NCBI GenBank assembly: GCA_002127295.1 | Contig: NFUV01000001.1 | Span: forward strand, 620,001 to 684,000 | Direction of reading: 5' to 3' | Length of the DNA: 64,000 bases | DNA from: Chitinophagaceae bacterium IBVUCB2 | Lineage (GTDB): Bacteria > Bacteroidota > Bacteroidia > Chitinophagales > Chitinophagaceae | In this document: positions 8,713 through 15,831 of the stretch, piece by piece | Layout of the letters: each line of letters begins with the position of its first letter | Numbering within the stretch: the stretch's first letter is position 1 | The notes under the pieces: model-generated | Seen by the model: the letters and a program-made list of their open reading frames with translations, nothing else | The model's database searches: none | What the model was told of the DNA's origin: nothing | Translations under genes and position numbers: made by a program

Positions 8713-9015
8713 TTACTTCCTTTTGCTGCGGATTAATAAATCGGATGCAGCGGCTTCTGCTTCTTCGGCAGTAGGCTGACGGTTTCGTTGCAGCCAAGTG
8801 TCCAGTTCCTCCCGGCGGAAGTACAATTTTTTGCCCTGTGGGCAGAAATGCGGAATGTGCTTTGTACTGGTGAGCTTGTACAAATGCGAGGGGCTTACAT
8901 CTAAGTAAGTGCAAGCCTCATTAAAGTTGAGTACTGTTTTTTGTAACAGGTTTTGCTCATCCAGCTTGTTTGCGATTTCGGTGAGCTTGTCGAGGATTAA
9001 ATTTTCTTGTTCCAT
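8713..9015 (-). CDS. Excisionase-like helix-turn-helix (HTH_17) protein
   Basis: This 100-aa protein carries an HTH_17/MerR-like DNA-binding domain. The run LNFNEACTYLDVSPSHLYKL, then IPHFCPQGKKLYFRREELD, then the tryptophan in TWLQ, is the usual pattern of excisionase-family proteins in Bacteroidota mobile elements. A short N-terminal helix (ENLILDKLTEIANKLDEQN) may dimerise. It lies between the primase-like gene and the unassigned 356-aa gene. An AT-rich inverted repeat (9073-9121) sits upstream of its start. It may act as a recombination directionality factor or as a regulator of the downstream replication gene; the sequence alone does not decide. Confidence 0.8.
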   Translation of the reverse strand: MEQENLILDKLTEIANKLDEQNLLQKTVLNFNEACTYLDVSPSHLYKLTSTKHIPHFCPQGKKLYFRREELDTWLQRNRQPTAEEAEAAASDLLIRSKRK

Positions 9016-9072
9016 CTTTTAATGATTTTTTGATGATGGAACAAAGGAAAATATTGCAGCCGCCCCGGTTAG

Positions 9073-9121
9073 TATAGGTATATAGCTGGGATATAGAAAT
9101 CTATACCTTTATATACCTATC
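9073..9121. repeat. AT-rich inverted repeat upstream of the HTH gene
   Basis: TATAGGTATATA (9073-9084) faces TATATACCTATC (9110-9121), 11 of 12 complementary, with further GATATAGA/CTATACC words between them. It lies 58 bp upstream of the HTH start. Candidates are an operator for the HTH protein, an iteron-like replication site or an excisionase site. Confidence 0.5.
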
Positions 9122-9129
9122 TATATGTT

Positions 9130-10200
9130 TTACATATCGTTTTCTTTGAAAAACTTATCAATTTCTTCTTTTAGTTGCTTTGAAACCGGGTTGTTGGATT
9201 TGGAATTTGAAAGTAAACTTGCCTGGATTGGAGTGCCATTTTTAGTAAAGAAATAATTGCACTTGCCTATATTGGCGTAGGTGAATTTTGGGAAGGTTGT
9301 TTTTAGCTTATCGGCGATATGCTGAAACAGATTTGTTTCGCAGCCAATTTGAACTTTATACTTTCTGTCGTTAATGTTTTTTGTGGTAAGCAGCTTAAAA
9401 AAATCATCCGGCTTGGTTACAGCTTCATCCAATAGGTTTTTGTGATTGCACAAAACAGCAATGAGGTTACGGAGTTTTGCTTCATCCCCTTTAAAGCCAA
9501 AGTTGAAAGCTTTATTGTCAGACTGTGCGATGGATGTAATTTCTTTTTCTGGAACAATAACAGAATTTTTAAAATGAATTATCTGTGCCGTTGGTAAGCC
9601 TAAATCTAATGAATAGAAATCTTCCAATGTTGTTACCTGCGGTAAGTGGGTTTCAAATACTTTTTGAATACTAAAGTATAATTGTATCAAACTATGTTGG
9701 AGATAGTACAAGGCAAAATGAATAAAGCTGCTTTGTTCATCTGGTACAGTTGTGTAGCCTCTTTCCTGTAACTCAGCAATGGTTTGCTGTGTTAATACCT
9801 TCAAGCTGTTTAGTATCCTGGTCGTTTGAAAAGGAATGTCAATTGTAGTATTCCAATTAACAGATTGCTGCATGAAGGAATTATACACCCGAAGGGTTTC
9901 GGCTGTGATAACAGCCGCATAGAAATGTGTGGGTGAGCTGCTGCAAGAAGGTAAATCAATGCTAAATAAAAGTTGCTGTAATGTATTAGTGTTGCTGGTG
10001 GCTTCAGCCGCCAGCCATTTTTTCAAAGTTGGATAATCAGCCAACAGTGTTGTAAGTTGCTTTTGCAACTCTGCATTTGTGGTTGGTGAAACCGCTTTAG
10101 CAGTTTTCACTAATTCTGTAAATCGCTTAGTGCTGGATGTGTCCTGTTTCCAGGGCTTCAGTTCACCGTGCAATATGCTGTCTAAAATTTTTATTTCCAT
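9130..10200 (-). CDS. Unassigned integrative-element protein (possibly RteC-like)
   Basis: This 356-aa soluble protein has no signal peptide or TM segment. I do not recognise a domain with confidence. It is helix-rich, with a central segment (about 120-200) rich in leucine and glutamine. The C-terminal part (FKGDEAKLRNLIAVLCNH, then DDFFKLLTTKNINDRKY) vaguely recalls the end of RteC-family element regulators. It stops 1 bp before the integrase gene and is co-directional, which is the usual place for RteC-type genes in Bacteroidota elements. The integrase and this gene are very probably co-transcribed. A role in controlling excision or transfer is inferred from position only. Confidence 0.7.
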   Translation of the reverse strand: MEIKILDSILHGELKPWKQDTSSTKRFTELVKTAKAVSPTTNAELQKQLTTLLADYPTLKKWLAAEATSNTNTLQQLLFSIDLPSCSSSPTHFYAAVITAETLRVYNSFMQQSVNWNTTIDIPFQTTRILNSLKVLTQQTIAELQERGYTTVPDEQSSFIHFALYYLQHSLIQLYFSIQKVFETHLPQVTTLEDFYSLDLGLPTAQIIHFKNSVIVPEKEITSIAQSDNKAFNFGFKGDEAKLRNLIAVLCNHKNLLDEAVTKPDDFFKLLTTKNINDRKYKVQIGCETNLFQHIADKLKTTFPKFTYANIGKCNYFFTKNGTPIQASLLSNSKSNNPVSKQLKEEIDKFFKENDM

Positions 10201-10201
10201 G

Positions 10202-11431
10202 CTATGAAAACTCTGTTAGAATATTTGCATTTTTTAATTTCACATCATCCGCAAAGCTATCTAAATAGTTTTCAGTTGTAACCATAGAACTGTGCCCTAA
10301 TGATTCTTTGATGAACTCTGTTGAAACGCCTTTGCGTTTTAATACAGTTGAGAAAGTATGTCTTGCTGCATAAGTTCCTATTTTTTGGTCGATTTCTAAT
10401 TCAACCCGTATTAGTTCCATTCTTTTATTTACCCATTTAATAAAACGCTGGCAACGGTGCTTAACTGTTTTTGGTGCAAGCCCTGCCTCTAATACCGGAA
10501 AGAGGTAAGGGTTTTCAGGAATAGTGTTCCTCCATTTGTTGATAATATCTTTTGCCCTGGGATTAAGGCCAACTTTGATAGGCCGTAAATCTTTCTTTTT
10601 TGTGTTCTTTGTTTTTGCCCTTATGAAATGTAAATAATCGCCATTGATATTTGAAGGCTTCAATTCAATAATATCTGCAAAATTGATACCGCTGCACAGG
10701 TAAGAGAGAATCCAAAAATCAAGTGCCTTCTGTTCGTCTGCTTTCTCCGGTGTATGATTTAGAATTTTTTGAATGTCTTTTTCAGACAAGGCTTTCTTCA
10801 CATTTCTGCCGGATGGTATTTCATATTTTTTGAAAGGATATTTTTCGGCGGAAAGAACATTGGCATTAATTGCCTGGTTAATGATGGCCCTGAGTTGGCG
10901 GATATAAATACTGACTGTGGTATAAGATTTACCGGCATTGGTTAAATGCTTTTCATAATCCTCTAACAAAGCCGGGGAAATATCCTGCAAGTGCAAACCT
11001 TTTTTATAAAGGTTTAGCGAATTGATTGTAGTACGGTATGCGATAGCTGTACCAACTCTGCCTTTATCATGCAGCTCATTTATGTACGCATCAAACCAGC
11101 TTTGCAGTGATGTTGTTTTTGTGGTTGGCTTTGGTGATTTATCAAAAAACAATTCTTCAAAGGCAACGAAAGAGAAAGGGTTTATTTTCTCTATTGTTTT
11201 TTCAACTGAAGCTTGCAGGGTGTTAAGCTTCTTCCTGATTTCTTTCAGGTTTTCATCCCGAAGATTGGAGCCGTTTAGTTTTTCCCATTCATCGGTGGTA
11301 ACGTGGCTGGAAGTAGCGTATCTTTTTTTAGTAGGTTTGCAGTAGATATTTAATTTAATCAAACACTTGTTCTCAGCGTTTGGCCTTGATTTATCAAGGA
11401 AGAAATTGACGGTAACTTTTTGCTCTATCAT
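10202..11431 (-). CDS. Tyrosine recombinase / phage-type integrase
   Basis: The protein is 409 aa. An N-terminal arm-binding domain (VNFFLDKSRPNAENKCLIKL) is followed by a SAM-like core-binding domain (about 105-205) and the catalytic domain (about 215-400). The box II motif is YAARHTFSTVL, followed by LGHSSMVTTENYLDSF with the tyrosine nucleophile. The usual first arginine position reads CSGINFADI, so it appears replaced, and the HxxR histidine is tyrosine (YAAR). Similar replacements occur in other Bacteroidota element integrases. It lies at the element end, 170 bp from the tRNA-Val fragment, which fits site-specific integration there. Its promoter region holds two 12-bp direct repeats. Confidence 0.93.
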   Translation of the reverse strand: MIEQKVTVNFFLDKSRPNAENKCLIKLNIYCKPTKKRYATSSHVTTDEWEKLNGSNLRDENLKEIRKKLNTLQASVEKTIEKINPFSFVAFEELFFDKSPKPTTKTTSLQSWFDAYINELHDKGRVGTAIAYRTTINSLNLYKKGLHLQDISPALLEDYEKHLTNAGKSYTTVSIYIRQLRAIINQAINANVLSAEKYPFKKYEIPSGRNVKKALSEKDIQKILNHTPEKADEQKALDFWILSYLCSGINFADIIELKPSNINGDYLHFIRAKTKNTKKKDLRPIKVGLNPRAKDIINKWRNTIPENPYLFPVLEAGLAPKTVKHRCQRFIKWVNKRMELIRVELEIDQKIGTYAARHTFSTVLKRKGVSTEFIKESLGHSSMVTTENYLDSFADDVKLKNANILTEFS

Positions 11432-11459
11432 TAGTTCTTTCTTTAGTTATTAGCGACCT

Positions 11460-11483
11460 GAATGTGACCTCAAATGTGACCTC
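11460..11483. repeat. 12-bp direct repeats ahead of the integrase
   Basis: GAATGTGACCTC (11460-11471) and AAATGTGACCTC (11472-11483) are adjacent and differ at one base. They lie between the predicted integrase -7 box and its start codon, about 120 bp from the attachment site. They could be arm-type integrase or excisionase sites, or a repressor operator. Confidence 0.5.
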
Positions 11484-11490
11484 AAAGGTA
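11483..11490 (-). promoter_or_regulatory. -7 box of the integrase promoter
   Basis: TACCTTTG on the minus strand matches TAnnTTTG, 52 bp upstream of the integrase start and abutting the direct repeats. Confidence 0.4.
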
Positions 11491-11599
11491 CTAATAAGTG
11501 CTAAAAAAAGTAGCAAAAAGGAAAAATAAATTTTATAAAACGTTGATTTACAGAACAAGTGCAAACAGGGGCTAAACAAGAGAAGATGGTGTACTCCGA

Positions 11600-11644
11600 C
11601 TTACAAGCAGAGGGTCGGCGGTTCGAACCCGTCAACTCCCACTA
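11600..11644 (+). other. Attachment site: 3' fragment of tRNA-Val(UAC)
   Basis: The stretch begins with the anticodon loop CTTACAA (anticodon UAC), then the 3' anticodon strand GCAGA and variable loop GGGTC. The T-arm is GGCGG-TTCGAAC-CCGTC, then the acceptor 3' strand AACTCCC and discriminator A. No CCA is encoded. The 5' half (D-arm and acceptor partner GGGAGTT) is absent, since the upstream bases gtactccga do not pair with GCAGA. This is therefore not a working tRNA but the junction left by integration into a tRNA-Val gene. The intact tRNA should be at the element's other end. Confidence 0.8.
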
Positions 11645-11647
11645 AAG

Positions 11648-11671
11648 ACCTCACTCACAAGTGAGGTTTTT
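11648..11671 (+). terminator. Intrinsic terminator (native to the tRNA-Val gene)
   Basis: A perfect 8-bp stem, ACCTCACT / AGTGAGGT, with loop CACA is followed by a T-run. It lies directly after the tRNA-Val fragment and is best explained as the tRNA gene's original terminator. Confidence 0.8.
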
Positions 11672-11770
11672 GTTTTAAAGGTTAGACAGGGGTTGCAAAC
11701 ATATCCAACACTTAATTGTGCAGTTTATATAGCAAGGCAAATTCTATAACAATGGATGAACTTGATTCTC

Positions 11771-12298
11771 TTACAGAGATAGGGCACTAACACTCAAAAT
11801 AATTGCCAGAGCAATGATTGCTCCACCAGCAATAATTCCAAATACATTTTTAAAATTTTTCCCTTCCCTGGCTGATCTTAGTCCTAACCAAAGAGCTAAA
11901 CCGGCTAAAACAGGTATTGCAAACAACAGTATTATTCCAAGAAAGCTCCCGGACGCCCATGGCAAAAAAATTGTTGAAAGCAATGCGAGTGCTGCCACTC
12001 CAAAAATAAAAGACAATTTTCCCTGTTTGTCCGGGTCTCCCGGTGCGAATTTATTAGCCCGGATCTTTTTTTTGTAGCCGATGCTCAATATTCTTATCTC
12101 AATTTTTTCTTTTAAAGTGAATCGTTTACCGATTAGTTTTTCAAGATCTTTAATCTTAAATTTTAACTTTCTCGGTTTACTTTTAGACGGATTCTCCACT
12201 TTTAATATTGAAGAATTGTTTTCCGTTGAGCTTACTACAAAATTGGCCAGGGTCTCTACTCCCGCAAATAAAAATATGGCTAAGCATATAAATCGCAT
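11771..12298 (-). CDS. Membrane protein of unknown function
   Basis: The protein is 175 aa from the ATG at 12298; a TTG two codons upstream is an alternative. An N-terminal hydrophobic segment (MRFICLAIFLFAGVETLA) acts as signal peptide or TM. A basic hydrophilic part follows (about 25-90, with KSKPRKLKFKIKDLEKL). Three TM segments lie at about 93-112, 116-138 and 151-172, separated by LRSAREGKNFKN. The last part resembles small DUF4190-like multi-TM proteins of Bacteroidota, but I cannot name a family. It is the first backbone gene beyond the element junction and its 5' neighbour is the VOC gene on the same strand. Confidence 0.75.
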   Translation of the reverse strand: MRFICLAIFLFAGVETLANFVVSSTENNSSILKVENPSKSKPRKLKFKIKDLEKLIGKRFTLKEKIEIRILSIGYKKKIRANKFAPGDPDKQGKLSFIFGVAALALLSTIFLPWASGSFLGIILLFAIPVLAGLALWLGLRSAREGKNFKNVFGIIAGGAIIALAIILSVSALSL

Positions 12299-12417
12299 GA
12301 GCAAACTTTACAATAACTAAAATACATTATTTATTTAATGTATCTATGTACTCCCCCCATTTTCCCTGCATTTACTTATCAGTTTTGTTAAGTTATAAGA
12401 TTTTGAATGTTATTTGA

Positions 12418-12798
12418 TTATTGAGGTGGTTCCCACAATTCAATCTTATTGCCTTCAGGATCTAATATCCACCCGAATTTTCCATATTCCTCATCCATCG
12501 GGTCTCCTACAAGTTGCACTCCCTCGCTTTTCAGCACTTCTAATAATGCAAACAGATCTTTCACAATAAAATTTAGCATCACCTTTTTTTCACTGGGAGC
12601 AAAATAATCAGAGTCCTGTTTAAAAAATGAAAGTACATTAGAACCTGTCCTTTTGCTGCCATCTTCATTAGCAAACTCCCAGGATGTGTATACTGTTCCA
12701 TTAAAGGAAATACCGAGGTGCTTTTCATACCAGGCCACCATAGCCTTAGGATCATTGGCTTTTATAAAAGGGCCGCCAAGGCCAATTACTCTTTCCAT
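12418..12798 (-). CDS. VOC-family protein (glyoxalase/bleomycin-resistance fold)
   Basis: This 126-aa protein is one VOC module of two beta-alpha-beta-beta-beta halves. The first half begins IGLGGPFIKANDPKAMVAWY and the second ends with the family signature WILDPEGNKIELWEPP, whose glutamate is a typical metal ligand. The region around MLNFIVKDLFALLEVLKSEG is the second half's strand-helix. The substrate cannot be inferred; members include glyoxalases, dioxygenases and resistance proteins. It is transcribed divergently from clpS with 71 bp between the starts. Confidence 0.85.
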   Translation of the reverse strand: MERVIGLGGPFIKANDPKAMVAWYEKHLGISFNGTVYTSWEFANEDGSKRTGSNVLSFFKQDSDYFAPSEKKVMLNFIVKDLFALLEVLKSEGVQLVGDPMDEEYGKFGWILDPEGNKIELWEPPQ

Positions 12799-12854
12799 AC
12801 AATTGATTTAAATTAAGGTAAAACTGCTTTGTAAAAGTTATAGCAAATAATTTT

Positions 12855-12862
12855 TACTTTTG
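12855..12862 (+). promoter_or_regulatory. -7 box of clpS
   Basis: TACTTTTG fits TAnnTTTG and ends 7 bp before the clpS ATG, implying a very short leader. A TTTG at 12828-12831 could be the -33 element, with a 23-bp spacer. Confidence 0.5.
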
Positions 12863-12869
12863 TGCACAG

Positions 12870-13172
12870 ATGCCTTTTACGAAAAACGATATACTTACGG
12901 ATACAAGCGAAGAAACTCTTGTGCTAACCGCAGAAGATGAAGGCTGCAATCTTATTGTCTGGAATGATGATGTAAATACCTTCGAATGGGTGATTGATAC
13001 CCTGATGGAAGTGTGCGGTCATTCACAGGAGCAGGCAGAGCAGTGTTCTTATTTTATTCATTACAAAGGCAAGTATGCTGTAAAAAATGGTTCTTACGAA
13101 GACCTGAAACCACAATGCGATGCAATTACAGACCGGGGGATTAACGCTACAGTGGAAATAGTGGCCGGGTAA
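12870..13172 (+). CDS. clpS: ATP-dependent Clp protease adaptor ClpS
   Basis: This 100-aa protein has the ClpS core. LIVWNDDVNTFEWVIDTLME holds the NDD/NDxxT substrate-pocket loop, and HYKGKYAVKNGSYEDLKP is the region that contacts the ClpA/ClpC N-domain. ClpS delivers proteins with destabilising N-terminal residues to the Clp protease. The extended N-terminus (about 30 residues) is normal for the adaptor. The leucyl/phenylalanyl-transferase gene aat lies 330 bp downstream on the same strand, so both bacterial N-degron components are close together. The 49-aa lipoprotein gene lies between them on the opposite strand. Confidence 0.95.
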   Translation: MPFTKNDILTDTSEETLVLTAEDEGCNLIVWNDDVNTFEWVIDTLMEVCGHSQEQAEQCSYFIHYKGKYAVKNGSYEDLKPQCDAITDRGINATVEIVAG

Positions 13173-13214
13173 TAGCAATTGCTTTAATAATCAAATAAAG
13201 GATGAATCAAATAT

Positions 13215-13364
13215 CTATCCCCCTGTTGGGCCAGTAGGACCAGTTGGGCCGGTATTTACAGGACCAGTTGGAACCTCTCCAGGTTCAGGAACATCCTTGC
13301 CACAACTGACTGTAACTATGGAAAGAGTAATCAACAAGCATAAAACAATCCCAATCTTTTTCAT
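13215..13364 (-). CDS. 49-aa lipoprotein with collagen-like PTG repeats
   Basis: An ATG at 13364 opens a 49-codon frame ending in TAG at 13215-13217. Residues 1-20 form a lipoprotein signal (MKKIGIVLCLLITLSIVTVS) followed by cysteine 21 as the lipidation site. The mature part is about 29 residues. A short acidic stretch (GKDVPEPGEV) leads into PTG/NTG/PTG triplets ending in GG, with glycine every third residue. The product should be anchored in the outer or inner membrane with a tiny Pro/Thr/Gly tail. Such short GPT lipoproteins are often missed by gene callers. Function is unknown. Confidence 0.7.
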   Translation of the reverse strand: MKKIGIVLCLLITLSIVTVSCGKDVPEPGEVPTGPVNTGPTGPTGPTGG

Positions 13365-13501
13365 ACAATTATGTTTGATTAGCTGTAACTAAATATAATA
13401 ACTTCCTAAAAGTAATTTTTTTTGTGAAGTTTAGAAAATTTTAATCTAAACTGGTATTATAACCCAGCAATTCATTAAGTTGGACAACACCTTTAATACC
13501 C

Positions 13502-14167
13502 ATGCCCCTTTTTGCATTAGATAAAGAATTGATCTTCCCTCCGGTTCAATTAGCTGAACCCGATGGGCTATTGGCCATGGGTGGAGATCTTTCTACTGAC
13601 CGCCTGCTCCTGGCATACCAGCAAGGGATTTTTCCATGGTATGAAGGCGAAACCATTTTATGGTGGAGCCCTGACCCCCGTTTTGTTTTATTTCCTGGTG
13701 AATTGAAAATAAATAAAACAACAAAAACCCTATTGAAAAGAGAAGAACCCTCCGGTGAGAATAATGGATTTGAGTTTACCTGCAATAAAGCATTTGGGCA
13801 GGTAATTAATAATTGTAAGGAAACCAAACGACCCGGACAAGAAGGCACCTGGATTACCGACGAAGTAGAAAAAGCATACACCCGGCTGCATCAATTGGGG
13901 CATGCACATAGCGCTGAAGTTTGGAGCAAAAGCGAATTAGTTGGTGGACTGTACGGCATCAAACTCGGTAAAGTTTTTTTCGGTGAAAGTATGTTTAGTA
14001 AAGTAAGCAATGCCTCCCGATATGCTTTTACAAAGTATGTACAGCAATTAAAAGGAGAAGGAATTGAATTGATTGATTGCCAGGTTTACACGGAATATCT
14101 GGAAAGTATGGGAGCAAGAATGATTGAACGAAAAGAGTTCAGCAGACTTTTAAAAGAATTGATTTAA
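13502..14167 (+). CDS. aat: Leucyl/phenylalanyl-tRNA--protein transferase
   Basis: This 221-aa protein is of normal length. It has the Aat hallmarks FPPVQLAEPDGLLAMGGDLS, YQQGIFPWYE, ILWWSPDPRFVL, GQEGTWITDEVEKAYTRLH and VWSKSELVGGLYGIKLGKVF, with FGESMFS and the C-terminal LIDCQVYTEYLESMGA. The enzyme adds Leu or Phe from charged tRNA to N-terminal Arg or Lys of proteins, making them ClpS substrates. The nearby clpS gene fits this. The start ATG is preceded by no strong Shine-Dalgarno, as is usual here. Confidence 0.96.
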   Translation: MPLFALDKELIFPPVQLAEPDGLLAMGGDLSTDRLLLAYQQGIFPWYEGETILWWSPDPRFVLFPGELKINKTTKTLLKREEPSGENNGFEFTCNKAFGQVINNCKETKRPGQEGTWITDEVEKAYTRLHQLGHAHSAEVWSKSELVGGLYGIKLGKVFFGESMFSKVSNASRYAFTKYVQQLKGEGIELIDCQVYTEYLESMGARMIERKEFSRLLKELI

Positions 14168-14176
14168 TTCTAAATT

Positions 14177-14659
14177 CTATTTTTTCTTTTCCCGTATATA
14201 GAATGTCTCCCGAAAATTACAGGCATTCCGATGACAGTTATCACGGCCTTGCTCATGCTCACAATAAGCAAAGCATTGTGAACAGGCAGCATACAATACC
14301 AAATCATTTTTTGAAAAATCAATTACAGGTAAAGAATCAACCAGGCGGCCTATCATCCATTTATAATAATATTCATTTTCCCCAGATTGATTATATTTTT
14401 TCAATGAGTCCTTTGTATACACATATCGCCAAAATAATTTACGATAAACGGAGTCGGAGTTAATAATATGTATTCTGCTTTTTTGCCTGTAGTTAATCGT
14501 GTCATCAATTTGATAATGTGGATTATAATCTCTTTCCGGCATATGAAAAGGCTTTCCTAAGCCGTCTGGAATACTTTTATTGTAGGCAATATCCCATTCT
14601 GTACGCTGCGCTAATGAAAACAGCGGTATTAGCAGCAAAAGAAAAAGCAACTGTTTCAT
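14177..14659 (-). CDS. Exported protein with cysteine-rich C-terminus
   Basis: This 160-aa protein has a clear signal peptide (MKQLLFLLLLIPLFSLAQ, cleavage near residue 17). The mature part is aromatic and charged, with no TM segment. Toward the C-terminus, LVLYAACSQCFAYCEHEQGR and DNCHRNACNF place five cysteines within 25 residues, which could form disulfides or bind a metal. I do not recognise a family. It is convergent with aat (9 bp between the ends) and 48 bp downstream of the esterase gene on the same strand. Confidence 0.75.
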   Translation of the reverse strand: MKQLLFLLLLIPLFSLAQRTEWDIAYNKSIPDGLGKPFHMPERDYNPHYQIDDTINYRQKSRIHIINSDSVYRKLFWRYVYTKDSLKKYNQSGENEYYYKWMIGRLVDSLPVIDFSKNDLVLYAACSQCFAYCEHEQGRDNCHRNACNFRETFYIREKKK

Positions 14660-14707
14660 AAAAGGTTTTAAGAAACAGATGCTTATAATAAAAAGATTAC
14701 ATATTAA

Positions 14708-15439
14708 TTAGAACCTTGAGCCAAGGTAATGTGGCAACATAGCTCTCCAGGTGTTCCAGTCATGCGGCCAATCCTGTCCCCATACATCTAATTCATACCA
14801 AATTCCTTTATCGTATAAGATTTTAGCAAACTTTCCACTGGCATCCGGGTCTTCATAATTACCACTGCCCGTTAAAATATGAATATGCTTGCTTTGACGA
14901 ATTTGTTCAAGAATGTTATGGTCCGTCAAGTTTTGCATGTAATGCCATGGGCTGTTAAAATAAGCATCGTCATCAAAATAACCCTTAGTGTACTCCGATA
15001 AATCGTACACTCCGCTCATAGCTATTACGCCATTGATCAGATCGGGGCGTTTTAAAAACAAGTTCATGCTATGTAATGCACCGAATGATGCGCCGCAGGT
15101 AATAATGGGGGTTTCCTGGCTGGTATTGGTTTTTATAAAGGGTATTACCTCGTTGAAAACATAACTGTTCCATTGCTGTTGCCGCATGGACTTATGTTTT
15201 GGGTCCATTTCATTATTCAACCAGCTCTCATTATTAATACTGTCGATAGAAAACACTCTAACTTTTCCGGCATCAATAAAGGGAGCCAGGTGATCCATTA
15301 ATTGAAACCGTTCATACTCCAAATAATCTGCCGCAGCTGTGGGTATTAGTAATAAGGCAAAACCATAATCACCATATGAGGCTATGGGCATTTCTTTGCT
15401 AAGCGAAGGGCTATACCAGGAGGCCAGTTCTTTTTTCAT
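14708..15439 (-). CDS. Alpha/beta-hydrolase, putative esterase family
   Basis: This 243-aa protein has no signal peptide. The nucleophile elbow is ITCGASFGALHSM (GxSxG), and the likely catalytic histidine is in WGQDWPHDWNTWRAMLP near the C-terminus. The probable acid lies around ILTGSGNYEDPDA. The layout matches the esterase D/feruloyl-esterase-like putative esterase family (PF00756). Two segments near the N-terminus (YGDYGFALLLIPTAAADYLE) form the first strands. Substrates could be acyl or sugar esters; nothing in the neighbourhood settles it. Confidence 0.85.
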   Translation of the reverse strand: MKKELASWYSPSLSKEMPIASYGDYGFALLLIPTAAADYLEYERFQLMDHLAPFIDAGKVRVFSIDSINNESWLNNEMDPKHKSMRQQQWNSYVFNEVIPFIKTNTSQETPIITCGASFGALHSMNLFLKRPDLINGVIAMSGVYDLSEYTKGYFDDDAYFNSPWHYMQNLTDHNILEQIRQSKHIHILTGSGNYEDPDASGKFAKILYDKGIWYELDVWGQDWPHDWNTWRAMLPHYLGSRF

Positions 15440-15831
15440 CAGTCAGTTTTGATTTTATAAACCCCAACGGGCAATTTTTTACGAATATAATTGTAAAAAC
15501 GTAGCCAGAATCCCCTTTTAAACTGGATGTGTATACCAATTCTGGCCATAAGGTAAATAAATTAGTAAAATCTCTTGGTAATTTGACCTAGTAATATTAC
15601 TTTAGTTTTTCAGTATTTTTACTGATAAACATGTTTTAATAGTTATCAGGAATTACTGGCTTGAAATTACTCTATTTAATAAATTTTCGATATTTCTCAA
15701 CTTGGAGTTGAATTTCCCTCCTTGACAAACCACCTTTTCCGAAAATCCTCTCTCCGATTTTAACCAATAGCTCCATAAAAAGCCAAATAGATATTTAAAC
15801 TGAGCTTAAGTAATACAGAAAAAACTGTGCA
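15440..15831. other. Intergenic region, no gene found
   Basis: These 392 bp separate the divergent esterase and receiver genes and contain no convincing reading frame. GCCAGAAT (15504-15511) and ATTCTGGC (15539-15546) form an 8-bp inverted repeat with a 27-bp spacer. A small TCAGTA/TACTGA hairpin lies near 15619-15634. Promoters of both flanking genes are expected here. Confidence 0.6.

Larger units (their letters stand above)
1..11644. mobile_element. Integrative element (right part) in tRNA-Val, carrying a Gabija-type locus
   Basis: All nine genes from the left edge to the integrase run on the minus strand. They form a recombination/replication module (integrase, unassigned 356-aa protein, HTH protein, VirE-N/DUF3987 protein) and a cargo operon (XRE, OLD nuclease, UvrD helicase, DUF4062, AlbA_2). 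The right boundary is set by a 3' tRNA-Val fragment 170 bp upstream of the integrase start; tyrosine recombinases commonly use such tRNA ends as attachment sites. The left end, with a reconstituted tRNA-Val, should lie beyond base 1. No relaxase or type IV secretion gene is seen, so autonomous conjugation cannot be judged. The boundary is read from sequence; the mobility is inferred. Confidence 0.8.

Noticed and set aside
11394-11579. 61-codon minus-strand frame upstream of the integrase
   Set aside because: Its repeated FEVTFEVTF text comes from the 12-bp direct repeats; it overlaps the integrase start and the promoter.
11600-11644. Functional tRNA-Val gene
   Set aside because: Only the 3' part is present; bases before the anticodon loop do not pair with GCAGA and no D-arm exists.
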